A stretch of DNA of 64,000 nucleotides from Streptomyces sp. B1I3 (GCF_030816615.1 NZ_JAUSYD010000001.1:3348001-3412000), one strand, 5' to 3'. Positions 30,842 through 41,632 are shown, counted from the first letter of the stretch. Notes: generated from the letters alone by a model not told the origin. A program made the numbers and translations.

Positions 30842-31189
30842 CTACCCGGCTGCCAGGGCCTCCCGCATCGCCTTCGCGGTGCCCCTGGGGTCGTACCCCT
30901 CGGGCACGCCCTCGACAAGGATGATGTCGCCCTGGATGTGCCGCGACCGCAACGGTGCGATCTCCTGGTACGCGGGCGATTCCCACCAGGCCCGCGCCTC
31001 GGCGATCCCGGGAAAGCCGATCAGCACGACGCTGCCGGGCCAACTCCCCTCCTTCACCTCATGCTGCGCGAAGTGCACCAGGAAGCGGCCACCGTAGGGC
31101 TCGAAGGTGCCGGGGATGCGCTCGACGTACTCGGCGATCTCGGCATTCGGGGTGGCGTCCTGCAGATGGGCTATGGCGAAGGCGGGCAT
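30842..31189 (-). CDS. DUF1330 family protein
   Basis: A 115-residue dimeric alpha-beta barrel (ferredoxin-like) protein. The family signature VVLIGFPGIAEARAWWESPAYQ is present in slightly shifted form and spans about residues 55-76. ATG 31189 follows GGAAGGA. DUF1330 proteins are small cytoplasmic proteins without a firm biochemical role. Stands alone between the epimerase gene and tRNA-Tyr. Confidence 0.85.
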   Translation of the reverse strand: MPAFAIAHLQDATPNAEIAEYVERIPGTFEPYGGRFLVHFAQHEVKEGSWPGSVVLIGFPGIAEARAWWESPAYQEIAPLRSRHIQGDIILVEGVPEGYDPRGTAKAMREALAAG

Positions 31190-31299
31190 GGTGTCCTTCC
31201 GGTCGGTCGGGCTCCGTATGCCGCCGATCGTGGCAGAGCAGGTACGCCGCGGTCGATGACCTGAGAGGTAAGGCCCCGGGCCGGCCCGGACAACGAGAA

Positions 31300-31337
31300 A
31301 GGGTCTGTGACCAACGTTTCCGTTGGTCACAGACCCT
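31300..31337 (-). terminator. Terminator after tRNA-Tyr
   Basis: A perfect 17-bp stem (31300-31316 with 31321-31337), loop of 4, followed on the - strand by TTCTCGTTG. It lies 11 bases past the tRNA 3' end. Confidence 0.85.
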
Positions 31338-31347
31338 CTCGTTCGTG

Positions 31348-31429
<82 letters not shown>

Positions 31430-31594
31430 TCGAACGACGCGTCGAAGCTCCGTTACGGGGCTCCTTGGCGACGACGTAAACGATACCCGATGCTCAGGGG
31501 TGCTCCGCCACCTGATTGATCAGTGCTCCGACCGGGCGGCGGTGGCTAGGCTTTGTGCCGTACCCAACGCATACGACACAAGGAGCAACACGTC

Positions 31595-32083
31595 ATGGCC
31601 GACTCCAGTTTCGACATCGTCTCGAAGGTCGAGCGGCAGGAGGTCGACAACGCCCTCAACCAGGCCGCCAAGGAGATCTCCCAGCGTTACGACTTCAAGG
31701 GCACGGGTGCCTCGATCGCGTGGTCCGGCGAGAAGATCCTCATGGAGGCGAACGGCGAGGAGCGGGTCAAGGCGATCCTCGACATCTTCCAGTCCAAGCT
31801 GATCAAGCGCGGGATCTCCCTCAAGTCGCTGGACGCGGGCGAGCCCCAGCTGTCCGGCAAGGAGTACAAGATCTTCGCCACGATCGAGGAGGGCATCTCC
31901 CAGGACAACGCCAAGAAGGTGGCGAAGATCATTCGCGACGAGGGCCCGAAGGGCGTCAAGGCGCAGGTCCAGGGCGATGAGCTGCGGGTCAGCTCGAAGA
32001 GCCGGGACGACCTCCAGGCGGTACAGGCACTGATCAAGGGCAAGGACCTCGACTTCGCCGTCCAGTTCGCCAACTACCGGTAG
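31595..32083 (+). CDS. yajQ: YajQ family nucleotide-binding protein
   Basis: A 162-residue protein of the UPF0234/YajQ family: starts [20 protein letters not shown], contains KGTGASIAW and ends in [10 protein letters not shown], all typical. The fold has two ferredoxin-like domains; relatives bind nucleotides, and a Xanthomonas homologue binds cyclic di-GMP. ATG 31595 follows AAGGAG. Single-gene unit. Confidence 0.93.
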   Translation: MADSSFDIVSKVERQEVDNALNQAAKEISQRYDFKGTGASIAWSGEKILMEANGEERVKAILDIFQSKLIKRGISLKSLDAGEPQLSGKEYKIFATIEEGISQDNAKKVAKIIRDEGPKGVKAQVQGDELRVSSKSRDDLQAVQALIKGKDLDFAVQFANYR

Positions 32084-32280
32084 ACGGGTCGCTGCCGTGT
32101 GCAGCGGGTCGCGAGCGGGGCGGGGCGCGCCGGACGGCGCGGGCCGCCCCGCGCCTGTGTGGGGCGGCCTGTGCGATGTCCGAATACCGCCGGTCGTGGC
32201 GCTCCGGCGGTCGCAGACTCGGACGTACGGATGGTGAGCGGACCGGTGTCGTGGTCCGCCGGCAGGGAGCGTGAGGCGTG

Positions 32281-32829
32281 ATGACGACGGTGTACACGAG
32301 GGTCGACAGCCCGCTGGGTGAGCTGCTGCTGGTCGGCGAGGAGCGGACGGACGCGGCGGGCGGTGTGGCCCTGGCCTCGTTGTCCCTGCCGGAGCAGAAG
32401 GGGGCTGCGGTCGTGCGGGAGGACTGGCGTCACGTCCCGGAGGCTTTCGCCGCGGTCACCCGGCAGCTGACGGACTACTTCGAGGGCCGGCTGACACGCT
32501 TCGACGTCGCCTACGCGGACGGCGTGGGCACGGCGTTCCAGCGACGCGTCTGGAAGGCCTTGGACGCCATCCCGTACGGGGAGACGGTGACGTACGGGCA
32601 GATCGCCGCACAGGTGGGTTCCCTGGGGGCCGGGGTGCGGGCGGTCGGTACGGCGATCGGGCGCAATCCGCTGCTGGTCGTCCGGCCGTGTCACCGGGTG
32701 ATCGGTGCGGACGGGGCCCTGCGGGGCTACGCCGCCGGGGTGGGTCGCAAGGAGCTGTTGCTGGGCCTGGAAGGCGCCCTGTCCGTTTCGCGACGAGGGG
32801 CCGGGACCCACGGAGCCGCCGTGCTGTGA
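32281..32829 (+). CDS. ogt: Methylated-DNA-[protein]-cysteine S-methyltransferase
   Basis: A 182-residue suicide enzyme that transfers methyl groups from O6-methylguanine in DNA to its own cysteine. The acceptor is Cys137 in RPCHRVIG; YGETVTYGQIA and the GRNP motif are conserved. ATG 32281 is favoured by GAGG 5 bases upstream; GTG 32278 is an alternative. The N-terminal domain is of Ogt type without an Ada metal-binding domain. Confidence 0.93.
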   Translation: MTTVYTRVDSPLGELLLVGEERTDAAGGVALASLSLPEQKGAAVVREDWRHVPEAFAAVTRQLTDYFEGRLTRFDVAYADGVGTAFQRRVWKALDAIPYGETVTYGQIAAQVGSLGAGVRAVGTAIGRNPLLVVRPCHRVIGADGALRGYAAGVGRKELLLGLEGALSVSRRGAGTHGAAVL

Positions 32830-32882
32830 AGTCGCGCGCCCGGACAGGGCGGAGGGGCTGCGGGGCGGCGCGTGGCGGGCCG

Positions 32883-33155
32883 TCAGCGGCGGTCGCGGGA
32901 GTTGCCGAAGAGCAGCCGGTAGGCGATCAGCAGGACGAGGGATCCGGCGATGGCGGCGACCCATGTGGCCGTGTCGTAGAAGTCGGTCGAGACGGGGCGG
33001 TCGAGGAAGCGTGACGACAGCCAGCCGCCGAGGAAGGCGCCCACGATGCCGATGAGCGTGGTGCCCACGATCCCGCCCGGGTCGCGGCCGGGCAGGAGGA
33101 GCTTGGCTATGGCGCCGGCCAGGAGGCCGAGGATGATCCAGCTGATGATGCTCAT
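32883..33155 (-). CDS. GlsB/YeaQ/YmgE family stress-response membrane protein
   Basis: A 90-residue protein with three hydrophobic segments and the family core GLLAGAIAKLLLPGRDPGG near the N-terminus. ATG 33155 (MSIISWIILG) is chosen because it matches the family start; the frame is open to 33176. These small inner-membrane proteins are often induced by envelope or general stress. No operon partner is evident. Confidence 0.88.
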   Translation of the reverse strand: MSIISWIILGLLAGAIAKLLLPGRDPGGIVGTTLIGIVGAFLGGWLSSRFLDRPVSTDFYDTATWVAAIAGSLVLLIAYRLLFGNSRDRR

Positions 33156-33232
33156 GATCACGAACCTACCCGTCACTTGATCCTGTCGGTCAAGACGCGT
33201 GCGGGGTGGTCGCGGTTGCTGTGAGGTCGCCC

Positions 33233-33299
33233 GGCTGTTCGCCGGCCCGCTTGTTCGTCGGCCCAGCTGTTCTTCGGCCCAGCTGCTCGCCGGCCGCCT
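33233..33299. repeat. Short imperfect tandem repeats after the YccF gene
   Basis: About four imperfect copies of a 16-18 base unit (core TTCGTCGGCCCAGCTG) lie between the YccF gene stop and the GlsB-type gene. Function unknown. Confidence 0.45.
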
Positions 33300-33302
33300 G
33301 CT

Positions 33303-33695
33303 CTAGCGCGTGGCGAACGACTGGTCGGTGCGGACGATCTCCTTGCCGAAGGGCATCAGCGAGACCGGGATGAGCTTGAAGTTGGCGATGCCCAGCGGGA
33401 TTCCGATGATCGTGACGCACAGGGCGATGCCGGTGAAGATGTGGCCCAGCGCGAGCCACCAACCGGCCAGGATCACCCAGAGGACGTTCCCGATGAGGGA
33501 AGGGCTCCCGGAGTCGTGGCGGTCGACCACTGTGTAGCCGAAGGGCCAGAGGGCGTACACACCGATGCGGAACGCCGCCACCCCGAAGGGGATGCCGATG
33601 ATCGTGACGCACAGGAGGAGGCCAGCGGCGATGTAGCCGAGGAACATCCAGAATCCGCACAGGACCAGCCATATGACGTTCAGGATTGTCTTCAC
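33303..33695 (-). CDS. YccF domain membrane protein
   Basis: A 130-residue inner-membrane protein made of two YccF repeats; each contains CVTIIGIP followed by FG or LG, and a WxxLG-type segment. GTG 33695 overlaps the htpX stop by four bases (GTGA), so translation is coupled to htpX. Function of the family is unknown; coupling to a membrane quality-control protease hints at an envelope role. Confidence 0.85.
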   Translation of the reverse strand: MKTILNVIWLVLCGFWMFLGYIAAGLLLCVTIIGIPFGVAAFRIGVYALWPFGYTVVDRHDSGSPSLIGNVLWVILAGWWLALGHIFTGIALCVTIIGIPLGIANFKLIPVSLMPFGKEIVRTDQSFATR

Positions 33696-34555
33696 GGTCG
33701 ATACCCTGCCATCTGCTCGAGTCGGGCGATGCGTTCCGCCATGGGCGGGTGGGTGGAGAACATCTTGGACATGCCCTGGCCGGGGCGGAACGGGTTCGCG
33801 ATCATCATGTGGCTCGCGGTCTCGATCCTCGGTTCGGGCGGCAGCGGGAGCTGTCGGGTGCCTGCTTCCAGCTTGCGCAGGGCGCCGGCGAGGGCGAGTG
33901 GGTCGCCGGTGAGCTGGGCCCCGGAGGCATCGGCCTCGTACTCCCTGGAGCGGCTGACGGCGAGCTGGATGACCGAGGCTGCGAGGGGGCCGAGGATCAT
34001 CACCAGCAGCATGCCGACGATGCCGGGGCCCTCGTCGTCGTTGGACCGGCCGACGGGGATGAGCCAGGCGAAGTTGACCAGGAACATGACGACGGAGGCC
34101 AGCGCCCCCGCGACGGACGAGATGAGGATGTCCCGGTTGTAGACATGGCTCAGCTCGTGGCCGAGGACGCCGCGCAGCTCGCGCTCGTCGAGGATCTGGA
34201 GGATGCCTTCTGTGCAGCAGACGGCGGCGTTGCGCGGGTTGCGTCCGGTGGCGAAGGCGTTGGGGGCCTGCGTCGGGGAGATGTAGAGCCGGGGCATGGG
34301 CTGACGGGCGGCCGTCGAGAGCTCCCGGACGATGCGGAAGAACTGCGGCGCCTCGAATTCGCTGACCGGTCGGGCCCGCATGGCGCGCAGAGCCAGCTTG
34401 TCGCTGTTCCAGTACGCGTAGGCGTTGGTGGCGAGTGCGACGAGCAGGGCGACGATCAGACCGGTGCGTCCGAAGAAGCTGCCGATGACGATGATGAGCG
34501 CGGACAGTCCCCCGAGGAGTACTGCGGTCTTCAGCCCGTTGTGCCGGCGGTGCAC
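33692..34555 (-). CDS. htpX: Zinc metalloprotease HtpX
   Basis: A 287-residue membrane-bound M48 protease that degrades misfolded membrane proteins. Zinc motif HELSH at residues 133-137 (His133, Glu134, His137); the third ligand Glu lies in [10 protein letters not shown]. Two N-terminal hydrophobic segments and two central ones fit the HtpX topology. GTG 34555 follows GGAGGG. First gene of a two-gene operon with the YccF protein. Confidence 0.94.
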   Translation of the reverse strand: MHRRHNGLKTAVLLGGLSALIIVIGSFFGRTGLIVALLVALATNAYAYWNSDKLALRAMRARPVSEFEAPQFFRIVRELSTAARQPMPRLYISPTQAPNAFATGRNPRNAAVCCTEGILQILDERELRGVLGHELSHVYNRDILISSVAGALASVVMFLVNFAWLIPVGRSNDDEGPGIVGMLLVMILGPLAASVIQLAVSRSREYEADASGAQLTGDPLALAGALRKLEAGTRQLPLPPEPRIETASHMMIANPFRPGQGMSKMFSTHPPMAERIARLEQMAGYRP

Positions 34556-34840
34556 GGTACGCCCTCCAAGTGGTGCAGCAGGGGAACCCTTGCTCGGTGG
34601 TGCTCCACTCCCCAGTGGAGCCTGCCGTACAGGTCAACGCGAGGCGGCGGGAGCTAGTTCCCTTGTGCGGGGTGCCGGGGGCGAAGGCCGAAGGGGGCGG
34701 ATCCGGGTGGATCCGCCCCTGGGCCGTGCGGGTGGATGTGCGTCTGCCGTGCTCCGCGGGCGGGGCCGCGTCCGCCGGGCGCGGTGCGCAGGGCGCCCGG
34801 CCGCCCGGGCCGGGGCGCGCCTCACGTCGCCGGGCGCGGG

Positions 34841-35305
34841 TCAGCGCTGGGCGGGGAGGCCTGCGAGCGCGCGGGCCTCCGGGTCCGGCTCCACGTCGCT
34901 GGTGCAGTGGCCGCAGCGGGTGGCGATGGCGGGGATCTCGGTGAAGCAGCGGGGGCAGTCTCGAAGCGCGGCCTTGATGTCGGCTCTCTGCTCGTCCTCC
35001 TTGGCCGTGAAGCGGTTCTGCACCTGGGCCATGGGGACGACGACCAGGAAGTAGAGCACTGCGGCGGTGATGACGAAGGCGATGGCGGCACTGACGAAGA
35101 GGCCGTACGGGAACTTCACCCCGTCGACCGTGAAGACGGCCTTGCCGAAGTCACCGGTTCCGCGGGTGAAGAGGCCGATCAGGGGGACGATGAACGCGTT
35201 GCTGAAGCCGGTGACGACTGCGGTGAACGCGGCTCCGACGGCGAGGCCGATGGCCATGGAGATGACGTTTCCGCGCAGAATGAAGTCTTTGAACCCGTTC
35301 AGCAC
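34841..35305 (-). CDS. MscL-family mechanosensitive channel with C-terminal zinc ribbon
   Basis: A 154-residue protein. Residues 1-100 have the MscL layout: amphipathic start FKDFILRGNVISMAIG, first span with GAAFTAVVTGF, periplasmic loop, and second span after KFPYGLF. Residues 117-134 carry two CxxC pairs (CPRC at 117-120, CGHC at 131-134), a zinc ribbon absent from classical MscL. GTG 35305 is favoured because GAGGAG lies 7 bases upstream; ATG 35320 lacks a ribosome site. The channel assignment is good; the role of the ribbon is unknown. Confidence 0.82.
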   Translation of the reverse strand: MLNGFKDFILRGNVISMAIGLAVGAAFTAVVTGFSNAFIVPLIGLFTRGTGDFGKAVFTVDGVKFPYGLFVSAAIAFVITAAVLYFLVVVPMAQVQNRFTAKEDEQRADIKAALRDCPRCFTEIPAIATRCGHCTSDVEPDPEARALAGLPAQR

Positions 35306-35440
35306 CGCTTTGCTCCTCATTGCTCTGTTCAGGTGACACCCGCACGCAAGACCATGCCCTGAGCGCGCCTTCGTGGGCAAACCGATCATTCGGCTGCCCG
35401 AGTGGCCCGAGGCGACAGCACCCGGCGGGAGGGGAACGGA

Positions 35441-36976
35441 TCAGAAGAGACTGACCGACGCGAAGCGGAGAACCAGTTGCGGCGCTCCCGAGAGGACGAG
35501 CGCGGCAACGGCCGTGAGGACGATCGCGGTGGTCAGAGGTGCGGGGACGCGGCGCCTTGGCTGGGCGGGGACGGGCTCGCCGTCGGGCGCGCTCTCCGGG
35601 GCGCGGAAGAGCGCCGCGGTCCACCGGAGGTAGTAGTAGAGCGCGATCACGACGTTGACGGCCATGACCACGGCGAGCCAGCCGAGCCCGGCGTCGACGG
35701 CCGCGGAGAAGACCGTGACCTTGGCGAAGAGCCCGATGATGCCCGGCGGCAGGCCGGCCAGGCAGAGCAGGAAGAAGGCCATGGCGAGTGCGGCCCACGG
35801 GCGGGTGGCGTACAGGCCGCGGTAGTCGGTGAGGCGGTTGCCCGGGTGGGTGCGGGCCACGAGGGAGGCCACGGCGAAGGCCCCGAGGTTCACGACGGCG
35901 TACATGAGGGCGTAGGCGACCGTGGAGCCGATCTGCTCGTCGCTGGAGTACGCGGCGGCGGCGATCGGGACCAGCAGATAACCGGCCTGACCGACGGACG
36001 ACCAGGCGAGGAGGCGCACGGCACTGCGGGCACGGGTGGCACTCTGCCGGAGTGCGGCGACGTTTCCGACGGTCATGGTGAGGGCGGCGAGCACGGCGAG
36101 GGCGGGTCCCCAGACGTCGGCGTACGACGGGAAGCCGATCACGGTGACGAGGATCAGCCCGGAGAAGCCGACGGCCTTGCCGACGACCGAGAGGTAGGCG
36201 GCGATGGGGAGCGGAGCTCCCACATAGGTGTCGGGAACCCAGAAGTGGAAGGGTGCGGCGGCCGTCTTGAAGGCGAAGCCGACGAGCGTGAGGACGACCC
36301 CTGCCTTGACGAGGGTGTCGAACTGGCCGGGTACGTCGTCGAGGCGGGCGGCGATCCGCGTGAGGTGCAGGGTGCCGGTCGTCGCGTAGACGAAGCTGAC
36401 GCCGAGCAGCATGACGGCGGTGGCGACGACCGAGGACAGGAAGAACTTGAGGGCCGCCTCGGAGGAACGCCGGTCGCCGTGCCTGATCCCGACGAGGGCG
36501 AAGGCGGGGAGCGAGGCGACTTCGAGGGCGACGACGAGGGTGGCGAGGTCGCGGGCCGCGGGCAGCAGAGCGGCGCCCGCCGCGGAGGACAGCAGCAGGA
36601 ACCAGAACTCGCCTGCCGGGAGTGTGCGGGTGTCGCCGAGCGAGAGCAGCGCGGTGAGCAGGGCGCCGCCGAGCACGAGGGCCTGGATGACGAGGGCGAA
36701 GTGGTCGGCGGTGTAGCTGCACGCGTCGGCCGTGCCGGTGAGGCAGAAGGTCGAGCGGTCCCCGGCGCGCAGGGGGACGAGGAGGGCGAGTGCGGCGACG
36801 AGTCCGGCGACGGCGCCGTAACCGAGGAGCGGCTTGCGCCGTTCCGAGACGAACAGGTCGGCCACGAGGACGACGAGCGCCACCGACGCCGCGACGACGG
36901 GGGGTGCGATCGCGAGCCAGTCGACGGACTGGACGAGGCTCCCGGCCCCGGTTGCGCTGTCGGCTGCCACGGTCAC
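35441..36976 (-). CDS. nuoN: NADH-quinone oxidoreductase-like subunit N
   Basis: A 511-residue antiporter-like proton-channel subunit with about 14 membrane spans. It has the proton-antiporter core (HPGN.. loop, YSSDEQIGS near the end of the conserved region, KTAAAPFHFWVPD). GTG 36976 overlaps the nuoM stop by GTGA. Last gene of a ten-gene nuo operon that lacks D, E, F and G. Confidence 0.93.
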   Translation of the reverse strand: MTVAADSATGAGSLVQSVDWLAIAPPVVAASVALVVLVADLFVSERRKPLLGYGAVAGLVAALALLVPLRAGDRSTFCLTGTADACSYTADHFALVIQALVLGGALLTALLSLGDTRTLPAGEFWFLLLSSAAGAALLPAARDLATLVVALEVASLPAFALVGIRHGDRRSSEAALKFFLSSVVATAVMLLGVSFVYATTGTLHLTRIAARLDDVPGQFDTLVKAGVVLTLVGFAFKTAAAPFHFWVPDTYVGAPLPIAAYLSVVGKAVGFSGLILVTVIGFPSYADVWGPALAVLAALTMTVGNVAALRQSATRARSAVRLLAWSSVGQAGYLLVPIAAAAYSSDEQIGSTVAYALMYAVVNLGAFAVASLVARTHPGNRLTDYRGLYATRPWAALAMAFFLLCLAGLPPGIIGLFAKVTVFSAAVDAGLGWLAVVMAVNVVIALYYYLRWTAALFRAPESAPDGEPVPAQPRRRVPAPLTTAIVLTAVAALVLSGAPQLVLRFASVSLF

Positions 36977-38547
36977 GACTTGCCTCCTGCGAGGAGCTTC
37001 TGCACGGCCGGGTCGGTGAGGCCGAGGAGGACGGCCGGCCAGAGTCCGGCGAGGACGGTGAGGGCGGCGAGCGGTGTCCAGGCGGCGAATTCGTAGCTCT
37101 GGATGTCGGCGACCGGATGCGGCTGTTCGCGGTTCCCGCCCATGCACACACGGCGCACGACGATGAGCATGTACGCGGCGGTGAGCAGGGTGCCGACGGC
37201 GCCGATGGACATGAAGGTGAGGAAGGCGGGGCGGCTGAGGCCGTCGGCGGGGTCGAAGGCCCCGAAGAGCGTGAGCATCTCACCCCAGAACCCGGCGAGG
37301 CCGGGGAGCCCGAGCGAGGCGACGGCCGCGAAGGCGAGCAGGCCGCCGAGGCGGGGGGCGCGGCCGTAGAGGGCGGCCCCGGTGGCTCCCGAGAGGGTGT
37401 CCAGGTCCGCAGTGCCGTATCGGTCCTTGATGGCGCCGACCAGGAAGAACAGCAGGCCGGTGATGAGGCCGTGGGCGATGTTGGCGAACAGGGCGCCGTT
37501 GACTCCGGTGGGGGTCATGGTCGCGATGCCGAGGAGGACGAAGCCCATGTGGCCCACGGAGGAGTAGGCGATCAGGCGCTTGAGGTCGCCCTTGGCGCCG
37601 GGGCGGGCGAGGGCGAGGCAGGCCAGGGATCCGTAGACGATGCCGACGACGGCGAACGCGGCGAGGTACGGCGCGAAGGTACGCATCCCGTCGGGCGCGA
37701 CGGGGAGCAGGACGCGGACGAAGCCGTACGTGCCCATCTTGAGCAGGACACCGGCGAGGAGGACGGAGCCGACGGTCGGGGCTGCGGTGTGGGCGTCCGG
37801 CAACCAGCTGTGCAGAGGCCACATCGGGGTTTTCACGGCGAGCCCGATGCCGATCGCGAGTACGGCGACGACCTGCACGGACGCGGTGAGGCCGCGGCCG
37901 TTGTCAGTGGCGAGTGCCACCATGTCGAAGGTGCCGCTCTTCAGTCCGATGAGGAGCAGCCCCAGCAGCATGACCACGGAGCCCAGCAGCGTGTAGAGGA
38001 TGAACTTCCAGGCGGCGGGCTGCTTCCGGTCGCCGCCCCAGCGGGCGATGAGGAAGTACATCGGGATGAGGACCATCTCGAAGGCCAGGAAGAACAGCAG
38101 CAGGTCGAGGACGGCGAAGGTCGCCAGCGTGCCGGACTCGAGGAGGAGGACGAGTGCGACGAAGCCCTTCGCGGAGGGGCCTGCGGGGAGCTTGAAGTAG
38201 CTGTAGAGCGCGCAGAGGAAGGTCAGCAGCGCGGTCAGGACGAGGAGGGGGAGCGAGATGCCGTCGGTACCGAGGTGGATCCGTACGTCGAGTGCCGGGA
38301 TCCAGCTGATGTCCGTGGTGGCCTGCATCCTGGACGGGTGGTCGTGGTCGAAGCCGGCGGTGAGGACGAGCACGGCCAGCAGGACCGCGCCGGTCACGGT
38401 CACGCCGTGGCGGAGCACGGCCTGGTCGGGGTTCCTCCCCCTGAGCCCCGGAGGGGCGGGCAGGAGCGCGGCGGCCGCCCCGAGGAGCGGCGCGACGACG
38501 ACGAACGCCAGAAGGAACTGCATCACGGATGCGCTGATATCGAACAC
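36973..38547 (-). CDS. nuoM: NADH-quinone oxidoreductase-like subunit M
   Basis: A 524-residue antiporter-like subunit with about 14 spans. Hallmarks: FEMVLIPMYFLIARWGG with the conserved Glu, KTPMWPLHSWLPDAHTAAPT, and GHMGFVLLGI. GTG 38547 is 3 bases after the nuoL stop. Pumps protons with NuoL and NuoN in complex I. Confidence 0.95.
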   Translation of the reverse strand: MFDISASVMQFLLAFVVVAPLLGAAAALLPAPPGLRGRNPDQAVLRHGVTVTGAVLLAVLVLTAGFDHDHPSRMQATTDISWIPALDVRIHLGTDGISLPLLVLTALLTFLCALYSYFKLPAGPSAKGFVALVLLLESGTLATFAVLDLLLFFLAFEMVLIPMYFLIARWGGDRKQPAAWKFILYTLLGSVVMLLGLLLIGLKSGTFDMVALATDNGRGLTASVQVVAVLAIGIGLAVKTPMWPLHSWLPDAHTAAPTVGSVLLAGVLLKMGTYGFVRVLLPVAPDGMRTFAPYLAAFAVVGIVYGSLACLALARPGAKGDLKRLIAYSSVGHMGFVLLGIATMTPTGVNGALFANIAHGLITGLLFFLVGAIKDRYGTADLDTLSGATGAALYGRAPRLGGLLAFAAVASLGLPGLAGFWGEMLTLFGAFDPADGLSRPAFLTFMSIGAVGTLLTAAYMLIVVRRVCMGGNREQPHPVADIQSYEFAAWTPLAALTVLAGLWPAVLLGLTDPAVQKLLAGGKS

Positions 38548-38550
38548 GGC

Positions 38551-40551
38551 TCACGCCCCGGCGTTGACGTTGGCAAAGACGACGGCGGCGATCGCCAGGA
38601 CAAGGGTTCCGGCGAGCAGCGCGCCGAGGTAGGTCTGCACGTTGCCCGTCTGGGCCCGGCGGACCGCGATGCCGAGGCCGCGGGCGAGGCTGCCCGAGCC
38701 GCGTACGTAGGTGTCGATGACCTCGCGGTCCAGGAAGCGGACGAGCCGGGCTGCGGCCTGGACGGGGCGGACGAAGAGCGTCGCGTAGAGGGCGTCGAGG
38801 TGGAAGCCGGTGACCGCGTGACGGTGCAGGGGGCCGAGCAGGAGGCGTCCGGGGTCGGAGGGGTCGTGCGCGCCCGCGATGGTGCCGTAGGCGGCGGTGT
38901 GCGACGCCATCGCCGCGGCCTCGACGAGGGCCGGCTCGGCGTCGGGGTGAGCGGCGACCGCGCCCACCGGGGGACGCGTGGCGAGCGCAGTGGTGTGGCG
39001 CCAGGCCCCGTAGGTGACGAGTCCGCCGACGAGACCGACGCCGGTGGAGAGGACGGCGGTCGTGAGGGTCGGGGTGAGGCTGTGCCCGTCGAACCAGTCG
39101 GTGATGGCCCCGGCCGTGAGGCCGAAGGCGATCGTGGGGACGGCGAGGATCCACAGGACGGAGGTCATGGCGGCGGGCTGCCTGCCGTGGTCGGGCAGGT
39201 CGGTGCCGCGTCCCCGGAACGCGAGGAGCCACAGGCGGGTGGCGTAGGCGGCGGTCAGCAGGGCGGCGACGAGTCCGGCGACGAGGACCGTCCAGCCGGC
39301 CGCTGCCGGGGCCACGTCGCGGTCGCCGAGGGCGGTGTGCTCGGCGGCGACGAGTACGGCCTCCTTGGAGAAGAAACCGGCGAACGGCGGGATGGCGGCG
39401 AGCGCGAGCAAGGCGACCGTCATCGTCCAGTAGGCGTCGGGGACGCGCTTGGTCAGACCGCTCATGCGGGACATGGCGGCGAGTGAGTTGGTCCCCGCGG
39501 CGTGGATGACGACGCCCGCGGCGAGGAAGAGGACGGCTTTGAACGCACCGTGCGAGATCAGGTGGAAGACGGCGGCCCCGCGGTCGCCGACGGCCAGGGC
39601 GCCGGACATGTAGCCGAGCTGGCCGATGGTCGAGTAGGCGAGGACACGTTTGATGTCGTCCTGTGCGAGGGCGGCGAGGCCGGAGCCGATCATCGTGACG
39701 GCCGCCATCACGGCGAGGACGACGAGCGCCGCGCCCGAGGCGGCGAAGACGGGAAGGAGCCGGGCGACGAAGTAGATGCCGGCGGCGACCATCGTGGCGG
39801 CGTGGATGAGCGCGGAGACGGGGGTGGGGCCGGCCATCGCGTCGGGCAGCCAGGTGTGCAGGGGGAACTGTGCGGACTTGCCGGCGACGCCCGCGAGGAG
39901 CAGCAACGCGACGAGGGTGGGGTGGTCGAGTCCACCGTTGCCGACGGCGGCCAGGACACCGGTGATGCGGAAGGTGCCGGTGTCGGCGGCCAGTGCGAAC
40001 AGGCCGATGAGGAAGGGCACGTCACCGAGCTTGGTGACGAGGAAGGCCTTGAAGGAGGCGGCGCGGGCTTCGGGGGTCTCCCAGTAGTGGCCGACGAGGA
40101 AGTACGAGCAGATGCCCATGATCTCCCAGCCGACCAGGAGCACCATCAGGTCGCCGGAGTAGACGACGAGCAGCATCGCGGAGGTGAAGAGGGAGACGAG
40201 GGCCGCGTACGAGGGGTAGCGGGCGTCGTCCTTGAGATAGGCGGTCGAGTAGACCTGGACACAGGTCGCGACGAGTCCGACGAGGACGGCGACCAGGACG
40301 GCGAATCCGTCGAGGTGCAGGGCGAGGTCGACCGGGACGGAGCCGGTGGGGGTGAGCTCGGTCGACGCGTCGATGGCCCGCCCACCGCCCTGGCGTACGG
40401 CCACGACGACGGCGATGACGGCCGCGACGAGGGTGGGCAGCACGGCGAGGGGCCGGACGAAGCGCGGGGCTGTTCTGCCGAGGAGGAGACCGGCGGCCGC
40501 GCCGAGGAAGGGCAGGAGGGGGACGAGGACGGCAAGGGTCGTGGTGGTCAC
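38551..40551 (-). CDS. nuoL: NADH-quinone oxidoreductase-like subunit L
   Basis: A 666-residue antiporter-like subunit, the largest membrane subunit. It contains [37 protein letters not shown] and the long C-terminal extension expected for the lateral helix. GTG 40551 overlaps the nuoK stop by GTGA. Confidence 0.95.
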   Translation of the reverse strand: MTTTTLAVLVPLLPFLGAAAGLLLGRTAPRFVRPLAVLPTLVAAVIAVVVAVRQGGGRAIDASTELTPTGSVPVDLALHLDGFAVLVAVLVGLVATCVQVYSTAYLKDDARYPSYAALVSLFTSAMLLVVYSGDLMVLLVGWEIMGICSYFLVGHYWETPEARAASFKAFLVTKLGDVPFLIGLFALAADTGTFRITGVLAAVGNGGLDHPTLVALLLLAGVAGKSAQFPLHTWLPDAMAGPTPVSALIHAATMVAAGIYFVARLLPVFAASGAALVVLAVMAAVTMIGSGLAALAQDDIKRVLAYSTIGQLGYMSGALAVGDRGAAVFHLISHGAFKAVLFLAAGVVIHAAGTNSLAAMSRMSGLTKRVPDAYWTMTVALLALAAIPPFAGFFSKEAVLVAAEHTALGDRDVAPAAAGWTVLVAGLVAALLTAAYATRLWLLAFRGRGTDLPDHGRQPAAMTSVLWILAVPTIAFGLTAGAITDWFDGHSLTPTLTTAVLSTGVGLVGGLVTYGAWRHTTALATRPPVGAVAAHPDAEPALVEAAAMASHTAAYGTIAGAHDPSDPGRLLLGPLHRHAVTGFHLDALYATLFVRPVQAAARLVRFLDREVIDTYVRGSGSLARGLGIAVRRAQTGNVQTYLGALLAGTLVLAIAAVVFANVNAGA

Positions 40552-40961
40552 GCGGTGGCCTCTGCCTTCTTTGCCTTCCCTGCCGGAGCAGTGGCCTGGT
40601 CTGCGGTGCCGTCGGCGGCGGCGCCCTCGTCGTCGGGGAGCGCTTCGGCGTCGTCGGTCTCGGCCGTGTCGCGGAGTCGGTCGATGTCCGAGCTGCCGCG
40701 GTTGCGGTAGACGGCCAGGACGATCGCGAGACCGATGCCGATCTCGGCTGCGGCGATGGCGATCGTGAAGAGGGTGAGGGCCTGCCCGGAGTGGAGTGCG
40801 TCGCGGAGCCAGACGTCGAAGGCGACCAGGTTGAGGTTGACCGCGTTGAGCATCAGTTCGACGGACATCAGGACGAGAATCGTGTTGCGGCGGGCGAGCA
40901 CGCCGTACAACCCGACGCAGAAGAGGAGGACCGCGAGCACGGCGGGATAGGCGAGGTGCAT
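40548..40961 (-). CDS. nuoK: NADH-quinone oxidoreductase-like subunit K
   Basis: A 137-residue membrane subunit. The first ~90 residues are standard NuoK with three spans and the conserved Glu residues in [14 protein letters not shown] and [10 protein letters not shown]. The last ~45 residues are an extra Asp/Glu/Ala-rich hydrophilic tail. ATG 40961 shares one base with the nuoJ stop (TGATG). Confidence 0.94.
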   Translation of the reverse strand: MHLAYPAVLAVLLFCVGLYGVLARRNTILVLMSVELMLNAVNLNLVAFDVWLRDALHSGQALTLFTIAIAAAEIGIGLAIVLAVYRNRGSSDIDRLRDTAETDDAEALPDDEGAAADGTADQATAPAGKAKKAEATA

Positions 40962-41632
40962 CAGCTCTTGTCCTCTCGGTCCTTGCGGGACGCGCCTTCC
41001 CGGGCCCGGCGGGGCGCGACTGCCGGGATCTCCCCGGGCGGACCTTGCCGGCCCGTGCCCGACGGACCCACCCGGCCCGTGCCCGCCCGGCCTTCCCGGT
41101 CCTTGCGGGACAGGACGATCGCGCCGACGAGAGCGGCGAGCAGCAGGACGGACAGGGCTTCGAAGGGCAGTACCCAGTGCCGGAAGAGGAATTCGCCCGA
41201 GGCCTTGGTGGAGCCCTGGGCGGGACCGTCCAGGTCGATCCACGTCGTACGGAATGCGTCCACGACGACCCAGACGAGCACGGCGGCCGAGGCCCCGGCC
41301 ACGCCCACGGCGGCCCACCGGTTGTCCGAGTCGGCGTCCGGGGACCGGCCGATGGGTGCCCGGGTGAGCATGAGCCCGAAGAGAAGGAGGACGACGATGG
41401 AGCCGACGTAGATCAGGACCTGCACCCAGGCGATGAACTCGGCCGTGAGCAGGAGGTACTCCACCGCCAGACCACCGAGCGCCACGACGAGCCAGAGGGC
41501 GGCGTGCACGAGTTGCCTGGTCGTGACGGTGACGAGGGCCGCGCCGAGGGTGGCGACGCCCACCAGGACGAAGGCGATCTCCACGCCGGTCGGCGACAGG
41601 AAGCCGGGGTGGCCGGTGGCTGCGAGGCTCAC
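40961..41632 (-). CDS. nuoJ: NADH-quinone oxidoreductase-like subunit J
   Basis: A 223-residue membrane subunit with five spans. Typical segments: [21 protein letters not shown] and [21 protein letters not shown]. The C-terminal ~50 residues are Arg/Gly/Pro-rich and low complexity. GTG 41632 overlaps the nuoI stop by GTGA. Confidence 0.93.
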   Translation of the reverse strand: MSLAATGHPGFLSPTGVEIAFVLVGVATLGAALVTVTTRQLVHAALWLVVALGGLAVEYLLLTAEFIAWVQVLIYVGSIVVLLLFGLMLTRAPIGRSPDADSDNRWAAVGVAGASAAVLVWVVVDAFRTTWIDLDGPAQGSTKASGEFLFRHWVLPFEALSVLLLAALVGAIVLSRKDREGRAGTGRVGPSGTGRQGPPGEIPAVAPRRAREGASRKDREDKS

